21,343 nucleotides of DNA from JBFGCM01 sp041581135. GTDB lineage: Bacteria; Actinomycetota; Acidimicrobiia; Spongiisociales; UBA5794. Positions 14,597-21,343 of this stretch are shown here, one piece after another. The translations under genes were made by a program, and so were the position numbers. Under the pieces are notes generated by a model that was not told the origin of the DNA, ran no database searches, and saw nothing but the letters and a program-made list of their open reading frames with translations. Each line of letters opens with the position of its first letter. Position 1 is the first letter of the stretch. The stretch is from the NCBI GenBank assembly GCA_041581135.1, contig JBFGCM010000069.1, forward strand, positions 1-21,343, in the 5' to 3' direction.

Positions 14597-16939
14597 TCAG
14601 GCAGCGCGCTCGGCATCCGCCTCGTCCTCCGTGAGCGCCAAGGCCAGCACGTCGCCGATGGCGTCGAACGTGTGGAACGTCATGGCGTCGCGAACCGCTT
14701 CGGGCACGTCCTCCAGGTCCTGCTCGTTGCGAGCCGGCAGGATGACGTGGGTCAGCCCCGCACGATGAGCCGCCAGCACCTTCTGCTTCACGCCACCGAT
14801 GGGCAGCACTCGGCCCTGGAGCGTCACCTCGCCCGTCATGCCGACGTCGCCACGAACGGTTCGCCCGGTGAGCAAGCTCACCAGGGCAGTGGTCATGGTG
14901 ATGCCGGCCGACGGCCCGTCCTTGGGGACGGCGCCGGCAGGCACATGCAGATGGATGTGACGATCCAGCGCCGCGGGATCGATACTCAGCTCGCCGGCGT
15001 GTGACCGCACATACGACAGCGCGATCTCAGCTGACTCCTTCATGACGTCGCCGAGCTGGCCAGTCAGCGTGAGTCCGGCCTTGCCCTCCATGATCGAGGC
15101 CTCGATGAAGAGCACATCCCCGCCGGTGCCCGTGACTGCCAAGCCCGTGGCCACCCCAGCATCGGAGGTGCGGTCCGCCGCTTCCTCATGGAATACCGTC
15201 TGCTTGCCCAGCAGTTCCCGCAAGTCTCCAGGCCCGATGTCGACCTCGGTGCCCGGTCCGTCCACGGCGATGCGGGTTGCCGCCTTGCGCACCAGCTTGC
15301 CCAGTTGCCGCTCGAGACCTCGCACGCCCGCCTCCCTCGTGTAGCCGTCGACGACCGCAGCGATGGCGTCGCGTGACACCGTCACCTCGTCGGCGCGCAG
15401 ACCACTCGACTCGAGGAGTCGCGGCAGCAGATGGTCCACTGCGATGTCGACCTTCTCGGCGTCGGTATAGCCGTCGAGTCGGATCACCTCGGTGCGGTCC
15501 AACAGTGGCGCCGGGATGGTGTCGAGAATGTTCGCCGTCGCCAGGAACAACACGTCGGACAGGTCGAGGTCCACCTCGAGATAGTGGTCGCGGAAGGTGT
15601 GGTTCTGCGCCGGATCGAGCACCTCGAGTAACGCCGCCGACGGGTCGCCGCGCCAGTCGGCGCCGACCTTGTCCATCTCGTCCAGGAGGAAGACCGGATT
15701 CATGGATCCGGCCTCGATCAGCGCCCGCACGATGCGCCCGGGCCGGGCGCCGACGTAGGTGCGGCGGTGGCCCCGAACCTCGGCCTCGTCTCGGATGCCG
15801 CCGAGGGCGACCCGGACGAACTCACGACCGAGGGCGCGCGCCACCGACTCGCCCAGTGAGGTCTTGCCCACACCGGGTGGGCCGACCAGCAACAAGATGG
15901 CTCCGTCACGGCGCCGGGTTCCCAACGCTTCCAGGTCCACCTGGCGTTCGGTGCGCAGCTTGCGCAGCGCCAGATGCTCCACGATGCGCTCCTTGACGTC
16001 GTCGAGACCCGTGTGGTCGGCGTCGAGCACTTCGCGTGCCGCCACCAGGTCGAGGTGGTCGTCGCTGTGGGTGTCCCACGGCACGTCGAACACGGTGTCG
16101 AGCCACGTCCGTATCCAGCTGTGCTCCGGGCTCTGCTCGCTCATGCGCTCCAGGCGGTCGATCTCCCGCTCGACGGCCTCGACAACGGCCTCGGGCATCT
16201 CGGTGTCGGCGAGCTTCTGGCGGTACTCGGACACGACGTCGCCGGTGCCCTCGCCCAGCTCGGCGCGGATCGCCTCCATCTGCTGGCGAAGCAGGTACTC
16301 ACGCTGGCTCTTGTCGATGCGATCGGTGGCCTCGTCGCGCACCTTCCGACGCAGTTCGAGGTCGGCGAGGATGGCGCTCATCCACCCGATCACCGTGCGG
16401 AGGCGCTCGGCCACGTCGATGGTCTCCAGGACCTCGACCTTCTGACGCACGTCGAGGTCGGGCGAGTACACCGCCAGATCGGCCAGCTGACCGGGATCTT
16501 CGATACCGAGCACTCGCTCGGCGATCGGGCCCATGCCCTTGTGGTTGAGGACTTCGGCGACCACGGCCCGGTACTCCTCGGCGAGCCGGCGGATCTCCTC
16601 GGTGTCGGAGTCCGCCTCGGCCACCACCTCTGCCTCCACCCACAGCGCGGCCCCGGACTCGGGAACGCCGACACTGACCCGTGCCCGGGCAAGGCCGCGC
16701 ACCAGCACGGCGATCGGGCCGCCGCTCTCCTCCACCCGCTGCAGATCGCCGACCGTGCCGACCGCGGCGAACTCACCGTCGAGGCGAGGCAGCAAGAGGA
16801 CGCGGCCGCCGGCTCGCTCGGCCTCGGCCAGGGCGCGCCGCGCCTCGTCAGACTCGATGGCGATGGTCACCACCATGTTGGGGAAGATCACGCCATTGCG
16901 GAGCGGAAGAACGGGAAGGGTCACGGTTTCGGTGGTCAT
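14597..16939 (-). CDS. lon: ATP-dependent endopeptidase Lon
   Basis: A 780-residue cytoplasmic AAA+ protease that degrades misfolded and regulatory proteins. The N-terminal substrate-binding domain begins LPVLPLRNGVIFPNMVVT. A coiled segment (about 230-260) leads into the AAA+ module, with Walker A GPPGVGKTS at about 350-358, Walker B FLLDEMDKVG at about 417-426 and GGIRDEAEVRGHRRTYVGA between them. The C-terminal protease domain has Ser677 in PKDGPSAG and Lys720 in GGVKQK, 43 residues apart as in E. coli Lon. Length is normal for the family. The start ATG 16939 has GAGG about eight bases upstream. It lies 157 bp downstream of the DUF2254 gene on the same strand; that gap holds a 16-bp perfect palindrome and probably lon's own promoter. 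The identification is secure. Confidence 0.97.
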   Translation of the reverse strand: MTTETVTLPVLPLRNGVIFPNMVVTIAIESDEARRALAEAERAGGRVLLLPRLDGEFAAVGTVGDLQRVEESGGPIAVLVRGLARARVSVGVPESGAALWVEAEVVAEADSDTEEIRRLAEEYRAVVAEVLNHKGMGPIAERVLGIEDPGQLADLAVYSPDLDVRQKVEVLETIDVAERLRTVIGWMSAILADLELRRKVRDEATDRIDKSQREYLLRQQMEAIRAELGEGTGDVVSEYRQKLADTEMPEAVVEAVEREIDRLERMSEQSPEHSWIRTWLDTVFDVPWDTHSDDHLDLVAAREVLDADHTGLDDVKERIVEHLALRKLRTERQVDLEALGTRRRDGAILLLVGPPGVGKTSLGESVARALGREFVRVALGGIRDEAEVRGHRRTYVGARPGRIVRALIEAGSMNPVFLLDEMDKVGADWRGDPSAALLEVLDPAQNHTFRDHYLEVDLDLSDVLFLATANILDTIPAPLLDRTEVIRLDGYTDAEKVDIAVDHLLPRLLESSGLRADEVTVSRDAIAAVVDGYTREAGVRGLERQLGKLVRKAATRIAVDGPGTEVDIGPGDLRELLGKQTVFHEEAADRTSDAGVATGLAVTGTGGDVLFIEASIMEGKAGLTLTGQLGDVMKESAEIALSYVRSHAGELSIDPAALDRHIHLHVPAGAVPKDGPSAGITMTTALVSLLTGRTVRGDVGMTGEVTLQGRVLPIGGVKQKVLAAHRAGLTHVILPARNEQDLEDVPEAVRDAMTFHTFDAIGDVLALALTEDEADAERAA

Positions 16940-16973
16940 GGGAGGTACCTCGTTGAGTCAACTACTCGGCTGG

Positions 16974-16989
16974 TGTAATGGCCATTACA
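16974..16989. promoter_or_regulatory. Perfect 16-bp palindrome upstream of lon, putative operator
   Basis: TGTAATGGCCATTACA is a perfect inverted repeat with no spacer, 35 bases before the lon start and AT-rich for this genome. Its size and symmetry suit a dimeric repressor. The same 157-bp gap holds GTTGAGTCAAC (16953-16963 region), a GGGCAG/CTGCCC inverted repeat (17004-17026) and a direct repeat, CTGCCCAAA at 17021 and CTACCCAAA at 17034. The regulator is unknown. Confidence 0.55.
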
Positions 16990-17096
16990 ACTCGCCGTGG
17001 CCCGGGCAGTATTCCACACCCTGCCCAAATATGCTACCCAAACGCTCAGGTTTTCCGATCGTGGGTATGCACATCTTGCCCAGCGAGCCGGATGTG

Positions 17097-18404
17097 CTAC
17101 GCGTTGGCGTCCTCGCCCAAACCGAGGCGCTTGGCTTGGCGCTTCGCCGCGTCGAGGTCCTCATCGGGGATTCCCGCGTCGCAGATCGCCTCGTAGGCCA
17201 GCCGGCCCTCTTCCAGCAGCGCCGCCGAGCGCCCTTCGATCATCTCGCCTTCGAGGGCCTCGACCAGATCTGCGATCGCCTCGAGCAGCCGGGCCATGAC
17301 CACCGGCTGGTCGCGAGCGGCGAGGCGGATCTCTTCGAAGGCGAGGTGCACATAATCGCCATATCCGGGTGCCTCGGGCAGGTAGACCCGTTTCTCGCCG
17401 TCACCGACGATGCGGGGCGGCAACGAGCGGGTCAGGATGTCGCGAAGCGGCCCCGTGAGGTGCTGGAGCACGTCGGTGGCGGTGGTTGGGTCGTTGATGC
17501 CGGGCGAGAGCGCCCGCAGCGCAATGTCGACGAGTTGGCGGATGCCGAAGCTGGCGTCGCCGACCCGGTCGCGCGACAGCTCGACGAAACGGTGCGGATC
17601 GATCCCGCCGCCGTCTGCCCAGAGCGTCATCACGACATCACCGATGGCGACGTGCTCGCCAACGGCGACGTTGACACGGACGATGGCCTTGGGCCCCACG
17701 TGGTGAACGAGGTCGTGGGCGTGGACGGCGCGTACCCAACCTGAGCGCCGGGCAGTGAGCGCCACCGACTCTCGCGATGGCGTCTCGAGACCCACCAGCT
17801 CTCGAATCTCCTCGCCCTTTTCGGGGTGACGGCGCCGGATGTGGGTACGGGTGGACCTGGTGATGCGCCGCACGATGTCCTCCAACCGGAGCCGCCGCAT
17901 GCTGCGTTCGATGAACGAAACGATCGCCAGCATGGACGCCACCGCGAGGACGATCGCAATGCTCACCGCCAGGGACGGCTTGCTGTCATCACCGGCAAAG
18001 GCAAGGTTCGAGTCGGTGACGAACGCCAACACCAGCAGGCAGTAGACGAACGTCCCCACGGTGATGCCGATGACCATCTGCTGCCACCGGTCATGCAGGA
18101 ACGTCCCCACCACTCGCGGCGAGTACTGGCTCGATGCCAGCTGCACCGACACCGCAGTCGTGGAGAAGACGATGGCGGCCACCGTGATGGTGGCGCCGGC
18201 GATGGTGCTCAGAATCGCCCGGCTGCTGTCGACGGTGACCGGCAGCAACGGAAGCGAAGTCGTCTCGAGCAGCTTCTCGTCGAACAGCACGAGTACGCGA
18301 GACAACACCAAGGCACCCAGGATGAACGTGGCGGGCAGGAGAAACAGGCTCTCCCGAACTCGTTCCCAAAGAACCCGGATCGTCGCTCCCCTACTCGCTG
18401 GCAA
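17097..18404 (-). CDS. DUF2254 family membrane protein
   Basis: A 435-residue membrane protein matching DUF2254. Four N-terminal helices are visible: LFLLPATFILGALVLSRVLV, ILSTIAGATITVAAIVFSTT, MVIGITVGTFVYCLLVLAFV and SIAIVLAVASMLAIVSFI. The family hallmarks FSTTAVSVQLASSQYSPRVV (after helix two) and ALSPGINDPTTA (about residue 315) are present, followed by a soluble C-terminal helical domain. The family is conserved but its function is not established. The start is uncertain. TTG 18404 is the first in-frame initiator, but it has no ribosome site and a TACTGT -10-like element ends two bases before it. An AGGGGAG motif lies just downstream, five bases before an in-frame ATC. The gene sits between DUF2277 and lon on the same strand. 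Confidence 0.88.
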   Translation of the reverse strand: MPASRGATIRVLWERVRESLFLLPATFILGALVLSRVLVLFDEKLLETTSLPLLPVTVDSSRAILSTIAGATITVAAIVFSTTAVSVQLASSQYSPRVVGTFLHDRWQQMVIGITVGTFVYCLLVLAFVTDSNLAFAGDDSKPSLAVSIAIVLAVASMLAIVSFIERSMRRLRLEDIVRRITRSTRTHIRRRHPEKGEEIRELVGLETPSRESVALTARRSGWVRAVHAHDLVHHVGPKAIVRVNVAVGEHVAIGDVVMTLWADGGGIDPHRFVELSRDRVGDASFGIRQLVDIALRALSPGINDPTTATDVLQHLTGPLRDILTRSLPPRIVGDGEKRVYLPEAPGYGDYVHLAFEEIRLAARDQPVVMARLLEAIADLVEALEGEMIEGRSAALLEEGRLAYEAICDAGIPDEDLDAAKRQAKRLGLGEDANA

Positions 18405-18439
18405 TCACAGTAGCCACGACCCTTCCGGGTCGCCCTGGA

Positions 18440-18706
18440 TCAGCCGAAACGCTTGGCCGCCCTGGCCCGTGCCTTCTCGGCCTCGACTTCCCGGTTCTTG
18501 GGCGGCGCCGGGGTCACGAGGGTGTCGACCAGCTGGCGAGTCGCGACGGTCACCGCGGCGACGGCACGGTCGAAGGCCTCGACATTGGCCTGGGACGGAT
18601 CGCGCGATCCGCTGATCTTGCGCACGTACTGAAGCGCTGCGGCACGCACCTCCTCGTCCGTGGCGGGCGGTTCGAAGTTGTGCAGGGTCTTGATGCTGCG
18701 GCACAT
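18440..18706 (-). CDS. DUF2277 family protein
   Basis: An 88-residue cytoplasmic protein that matches DUF2277 along its whole length: MCRSIKTLHNFEPPATDEEV, AALQYVRKISG, a central helix, and the C-terminal PPKNREVEAEKARARAAKRF. The family is common in actinobacteria and is helical; its role is not known. ATG 18706 is chosen because the family always begins MCR-x-IKTL. No Shine-Dalgarno sequence precedes it; instead TACCCT ends six bases upstream, the classic leaderless layout. The stop lies 35 bp before the DUF2254 start on the same strand. It is divergent from the SDR gene, with 128 bp between their starts. Confidence 0.93.
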   Translation of the reverse strand: MCRSIKTLHNFEPPATDEEVRAAALQYVRKISGSRDPSQANVEAFDRAVAAVTVATRQLVDTLVTPAPPKNREVEAEKARARAAKRFG

Positions 18707-18712
18707 GGGGCG

Positions 18713-18718
18713 AGGGTA
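18713..18718 (-). promoter_or_regulatory. -10 element of leaderless DUF2277 transcript
   Basis: Read on the minus strand, TACCCT fits TANNNT and is followed by six bases and the ATG, placing the transcription start at the start codon. There is no ribosome site. A poor GTGAAC lies near -35. Confidence 0.5.
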
Positions 18719-18834
18719 GGCCGTCGAATGTGGTTGTTCACCGCGTAATCGAGAGCGCAAGCACACTCGACGGGGCGTTGACCCCACCGGCGACCCGTGT
18801 TGTGATGCCCGAACCACGAGCGGAGGAGTCGGAG

Positions 18835-19848
18835 ATGGCGAAGGTACTGGTCACCGGCGGCACCGGGTTCGTCGGTTCGCACTCGGTGGCGGCGCTCCAC
18901 CGCGCCGGCCACGACGTGCGAATGCTCGTGCGGTCTCGGGACAAGGTGCCCAAGGCTCTGAATCCACACGATGTAGAGGTCGACGACATCGTGCAGGGTG
19001 ACGTCTTGGATCGCGATTCACTATCAGCTGCCGTCGACGGCTGCGATGCGATGCTCCACGCCGCCAACGTCTTCTCGTTTCATCCTCGCACCCACGCCAC
19101 GATGCTGGAGGTGAACGTCACCGGCACGCGGCTCGTGATGGAGATGGCGAGCAAGGCCGGCCTCAACCCCGTCATCCACGTGTCGTCCGTGCTCGCACTG
19201 CTCCCTGCAGAGGGTCCGCTCTCCGCCGACTCGCCCGTCGGCGAGCCGGACCCGGCGTACTGCCGCTCGAAGGCCGAAGCCGAACGGGTGGCACGCGAGT
19301 ACCAACAACGGGGAGAACCGGTGATCATCACCAACCCGGCCGCCGTGTGGGGCCCTCACGACCCGCACCGTGGCGAGTCGACGGGGCTGCTGCTGGCAGC
19401 CCTCAAGGGACAGATGCGCGTCGTCAATGACGGTCTCATCTCGGTGGTCGACGTGCGCGACGTGGCCGAAGCGCATGCCCGCCTCATCGACCCGGCTTTC
19501 GCGGGCCGACGCTTCATCCTCGCTGCGCACGACCTGCAGTTCTCGTCGCTCCTCGAGCGCATCGGCGAGCTGACCGGGCGCCGGCTGAAACCGCTCACCG
19601 TTCCACACGGCGCCGCCATGGCGCTCGGCAAGGCGATGGATTGGATCGCGCATCGCACCGGGGCGGATCTCCCGGTCGGCTTCGAGCCGCCGTGGGTGCT
19701 GGCCAACAACGCCCCCACGAACGCGTCCGCTACGGTCGAAGCGCTCGGTATCTCATGGCGGCCGCTCGACGACACGCTCCGAGACATGATCGAATGGATG
19801 GTCACCGAAGGGCTGGTCAGCGAGCGGCAGGCCGGTAGAGCGGCCTGA
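18835..19848 (+). CDS. NAD(P)-dependent epimerase/dehydratase-like SDR
   Basis: A 337-residue extended short-chain dehydrogenase/reductase. The Rossmann glycine motif TGGTGFVG is at residues 7-14, an acidic D-V-L-D pocket at about 56-59, Ser117/118 in HVSSV, and the catalytic Tyr142-x3-Lys146 in AYCRSKAEAE. NPAAVWGP is the usual post-catalytic loop. The family resembles the dihydroflavonol-4-reductase/nucleoside-sugar epimerase group that oxidises or reduces hydroxyls using NAD(P); the substrate cannot be read from the sequence. ATG 18835 is preferred with GGAGGAG upstream. An earlier in-frame ATG at 18805 would add ten residues, and a still earlier GTG reaches 18730. It is followed by the SnoaL-like gene 94 bp later on the same strand, possibly cotranscribed. 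Confidence 0.9.
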   Translation: MAKVLVTGGTGFVGSHSVAALHRAGHDVRMLVRSRDKVPKALNPHDVEVDDIVQGDVLDRDSLSAAVDGCDAMLHAANVFSFHPRTHATMLEVNVTGTRLVMEMASKAGLNPVIHVSSVLALLPAEGPLSADSPVGEPDPAYCRSKAEAERVAREYQQRGEPVIITNPAAVWGPHDPHRGESTGLLLAALKGQMRVVNDGLISVVDVRDVAEAHARLIDPAFAGRRFILAAHDLQFSSLLERIGELTGRRLKPLTVPHGAAMALGKAMDWIAHRTGADLPVGFEPPWVLANNAPTNASATVEALGISWRPLDDTLRDMIEWMVTEGLVSERQAGRAA

Positions 19849-19942
19849 AGGCGCCGGCCCCGAACTGCCTTCCCCGATCGCGACGCCGCCGCGTACCGTT
19901 CGGAGGGGAAGGGGGCCATTCCTACCGAAAGGAGCATCGCGC

Positions 19943-20326
19943 ATGCATCCCAATGCGCAAGTCGTGGTCCGAGGTTTCCAGGCTTTCGCCGAAGGCGACA
20001 TGGCCGGGGTCAAGGACGTCTTCGCCAATGACGCCACGTGGCACACGGGGGGCAACAACCGGTGGAGCGGCGATCACCACGGGTCGGACACCATCATGCG
20101 GTTCATGGAGAGCATCAGCAACGAGGCGGAGATCACCAACGACGTCCACGCCGTGCTCGCCGACGATGACCATGTGGTCGTGCTCGCCAACGCCACGAGC
20201 ACTCGAGCAGGCAAGAGCTACACGGGTGACACCGTCTTCGTGTTCCACGTGGAGGGCGACAAGGTCACCGAGGCCTGGTCGATCCCGCAGGACCCCTACG
20301 CACTCGACGAATTCTGGACGGACTGA
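19943..20326 (+). CDS. SnoaL/NTF2-like protein
   Basis: A 127-residue cytoplasmic cone-shaped alpha+beta barrel protein of the SnoaL-like/NTF2-like superfamily. It shows the N-terminal helix VVVRGFQAFAEGDMAGVKDVF, the strand with WHTGG, the SGDHHGSDTIMRFMESI helix, and terminal strands DTVFVFHVEGDKVTEAW. Members are polyketide cyclases, isomerases or ligand-binding proteins; the substrate here is unknown. His-34, Asp-44 and Trp residues line the expected cavity but no catalytic dyad can be asserted. ATG 19943 has AAAGGAG eight bases upstream. It follows the SDR gene and precedes a strong terminator hairpin, so the two may form a short transcription unit. Confidence 0.87.
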   Translation: MHPNAQVVVRGFQAFAEGDMAGVKDVFANDATWHTGGNNRWSGDHHGSDTIMRFMESISNEAEITNDVHAVLADDDHVVVLANATSTRAGKSYTGDTVFVFHVEGDKVTEAWSIPQDPYALDEFWTD

Positions 20327-20361
20327 CCGCACGTACAGCTGAGCGCCGGTAGAGGCACCCC

Positions 20362-20395
20362 AGGGACCCCCGGTCACACGGCCGGAGGTCCCTTT
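20362..20395 (+). terminator. Rho-independent terminator after the SnoaL-like gene
   Basis: AGGGACC pairs with GGTCCCT and inner CCGG with CCGG, interrupted by one C/A mismatch, around an eight-base loop; a short T run (TTTGT) follows. It lies 36 bases after the stop and 11 bases before the convergent gene's stop, and probably terminates mainly the plus strand. Confidence 0.8.
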
Positions 20396-20405
20396 GTGCC
20401 GTCGG

Positions 20406-20984
20406 CTAGTTGCCCTTCTTCTTCAGGTTGGAGTTCCCGACGACTATCCGGAAGTCGCCGTCCATGTCGATCTGCGCCAAGAACGTCCAGGAGTAATGCC
20501 ACGCCGCGCCGTCGCCGTCGTAGACCGTGCCGGTGCCGTTCTCGCCGAAGGCGTTCATGCGTGTCAGTGACACGAAGAGATCGTTGTCGTGGGCCTTGAC
20601 GGTGACATCGCCGGTCGCCCACGGCCCTGCCTGTTCGTCGGTGTCAGTACAGGGATCCACGAGATCGTCCGGATCGTCGAAGTTCCAAAGCTCGATCGGT
20701 CTTGTCTCCTTGTACGAGGCGACGATCGCGCCCTTGCCGGTCTCGTTTACGGTGATCGGTACGAGTTCGATGGCCGGCGGTTCTCCCATGAATCCGCCTG
20801 CGGCCCAACCACAGAAGTCGTCCCGAGTGATGTTCCAGAACACGGCATTGCTGTTTTCTTCGTCGGCGAACAGGACAATGATCGGGACGTCGAACGTCTC
20901 CGGTGGACTTGCCTGCGCCGGTAATGCGACCAGGGACATGGCCAGCGCTGCTGCTGCCAGCAGCGCGAAAACGCGTCTTGTCAC
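20406..20984 (-). CDS. Secreted protein of unknown function
   Basis: A 192-residue exported protein. GTG 20984 is chosen because AGAGGGG lies six bases upstream and a standard signal peptide follows immediately: TRRVFALLAAAALAMSLVAL, with cleavage after PAQA. The mature part is acidic and strand-rich, with IIVLFADEENSNAVFWNITR, two Cys (in DFCGWAAGG and VDPCTDTDE) that may form a disulfide, several Asp/Glu clusters, and a C-terminal beta segment ending in NLKKKGN. The pattern of a Cys pair and strand-rich, Trp-containing blocks suggests a compact beta-sandwich, but I do not recognise the family. The longer open frame, reaching 21140, adds 52 residues without protein-like features. It converges on the SnoaL-like gene. 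Confidence 0.72.
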   Translation of the reverse strand: MTRRVFALLAAAALAMSLVALPAQASPPETFDVPIIVLFADEENSNAVFWNITRDDFCGWAAGGFMGEPPAIELVPITVNETGKGAIVASYKETRPIELWNFDDPDDLVDPCTDTDEQAGPWATGDVTVKAHDNDLFVSLTRMNAFGENGTGTVYDGDGAAWHYSWTFLAQIDMDGDFRIVVGNSNLKKKGN

Positions 20985-21187
20985 TAGGTTCCCCTCTCTA
21001 CAGAACCCCCCTGAACCAACTCTGCTCGTGGTGCCTCGGTGCACCTCCTCCCTCGATCTGCACTTGAAGCTACGCACCGTGATTCGTCTTGGGTAGTGGG
21101 TTTCTCTGCGGGTGGACGGCTGGCGGAGGAGGCGCTGCAACCGCCAACAAGCCGCTCGCCCGGCCCGCCCCGGTAGCCTCGCCCCCA
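20985..21187. promoter_or_regulatory. Divergent intergenic region at the right end
   Basis: This 203-bp gap separates the unknown secreted gene (minus) from the P-loop kinase gene (plus). TAGCCT at 21174-21179 ends eight bases before GTG 21188, and no ribosome site precedes that codon, suggesting a leaderless or nearly leaderless start. I see no strong operator. Confidence 0.3.
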
Positions 21188-21343
21188 GTGGAGAAAGTCG
21201 TGGAAGACTCAGTGGTTCGGCTGCCCATACCGTGTCTGGTCGTGCTCGTCGGTCCGTCGGGGAGCGGCAAGAGCACCTGGGCCGAGGAGCAGTTCCCGGC
21301 CGACCAGATCGTATCGTCGGATCGGTTGCGCGCCCTGGTGGGC
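21188..21343 (+). CDS. P-loop kinase, polynucleotide-kinase-like, 3' truncated
   Basis: The first 52 codons run to the window edge without a stop. After a short strand comes LVVLVGPSGSGKSTWAEEQF, a Walker A motif at residues 22-30, then PADQIVSSDRLRALVG. The strand-GPSGSGKST-helix-SSDxLRxLV layout is typical of the AAA_33/PNK-type kinase domain, as at the N-terminus of bacterial polynucleotide kinase-phosphatase (Pnkp) and of smaller single-domain kinases. Only this N-terminal part is visible, so whether phosphatase and ligase domains follow cannot be judged. GTG 21188 is the first in-frame initiator; the second GTG is four codons on. The P-loop call is secure and the Pnkp call tentative. Confidence 0.7.
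   Translation, partial: MEKVVEDSVVRLPIPCLVVLVGPSGSGKSTWAEEQFPADQIVSSDRLRALVG

Noticed and set aside
16950..16970. HAIR-like HspR site before lon
   Set aside because: The TTGAGT and ACTCGG arms are only five bases apart instead of seven and the second arm is degenerate, so the match is too weak to call.
19868..19912. CCTTCCCC/GGGGAAGG inverted repeat between the SDR and SnoaL-like genes as a terminator
   Set aside because: The 29-base loop and lack of a T run make a functional terminator doubtful; the two genes may well be cotranscribed.

Overview
This is a GC-rich window with mixed strand use. Its protein families and its mix of strong Shine-Dalgarno starts with probable leaderless starts suggest an actinobacterium. 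The Acidimicrobiia is my best guess, but that is inference because no rRNA or other marker gene is present. I see no tRNA, rRNA, CRISPR array, transposase, integrase or phage gene. Apart from one repeat-rich gap, this looks like ordinary chromosome.

Layout. 1-878: 3' part of a secreted-type glycosidase-like beta-propeller gene. It converges on a small DUF1059 gene and a Crp/Fnr-family regulator (880-1852, minus), which look like one transcript. 2026-2913: a patatin-like lipase divergent from the regulator. 2925-3275: a small membrane protein (minus). 3384-6269: an MprA/MprB-like two-component system (ATGA overlap) followed by a secreted protein with an extraordinarily phenylalanine-rich tail. 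Direct repeats with 11-bp spacing lie both before the response regulator and before the Phe-rich gene. They look like OmpR/PhoB-type operators, so these three genes are probably one signalling unit. 6399-6590: a tiny zinc-ribbon-like protein. 6660-7340: a DUF2461 protein (minus).

7495-13632 (minus) is a 2045-residue bacterial alpha-2-macroglobulin. Its thioester motif is degenerate, with Ser and Gly at the Cys and Gln positions. Upstream is a 509-bp gap packed with short palindromes and a diverged duplicated repeat, then a small three-helix membrane protein (14142-14480). A tandem array of GATCTGG-hairpin repeats separates that gene from lon (14597-16939, minus). A 16-bp perfect palindrome lies in the lon upstream region. 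Behind it come a DUF2254 membrane protein (17097-18404, minus) and a DUF2277 protein (18440-18706, minus).

The right end holds an NAD-dependent epimerase/dehydratase-like SDR (18835-19848), a SnoaL/NTF2-like protein (19943-20326), a clear terminator, an unknown secreted protein (20406-20984, minus), and the first 52 codons of a P-loop kinase resembling the kinase domain of bacterial polynucleotide kinase (21188 to the edge).

The best candidate for something undescribed is the two-component system, its 11-bp repeats and the Phe-rich secreted protein. The thioester-less macroglobulin and the two repeat-filled gaps come next. No complete new defence or mobile system is visible.
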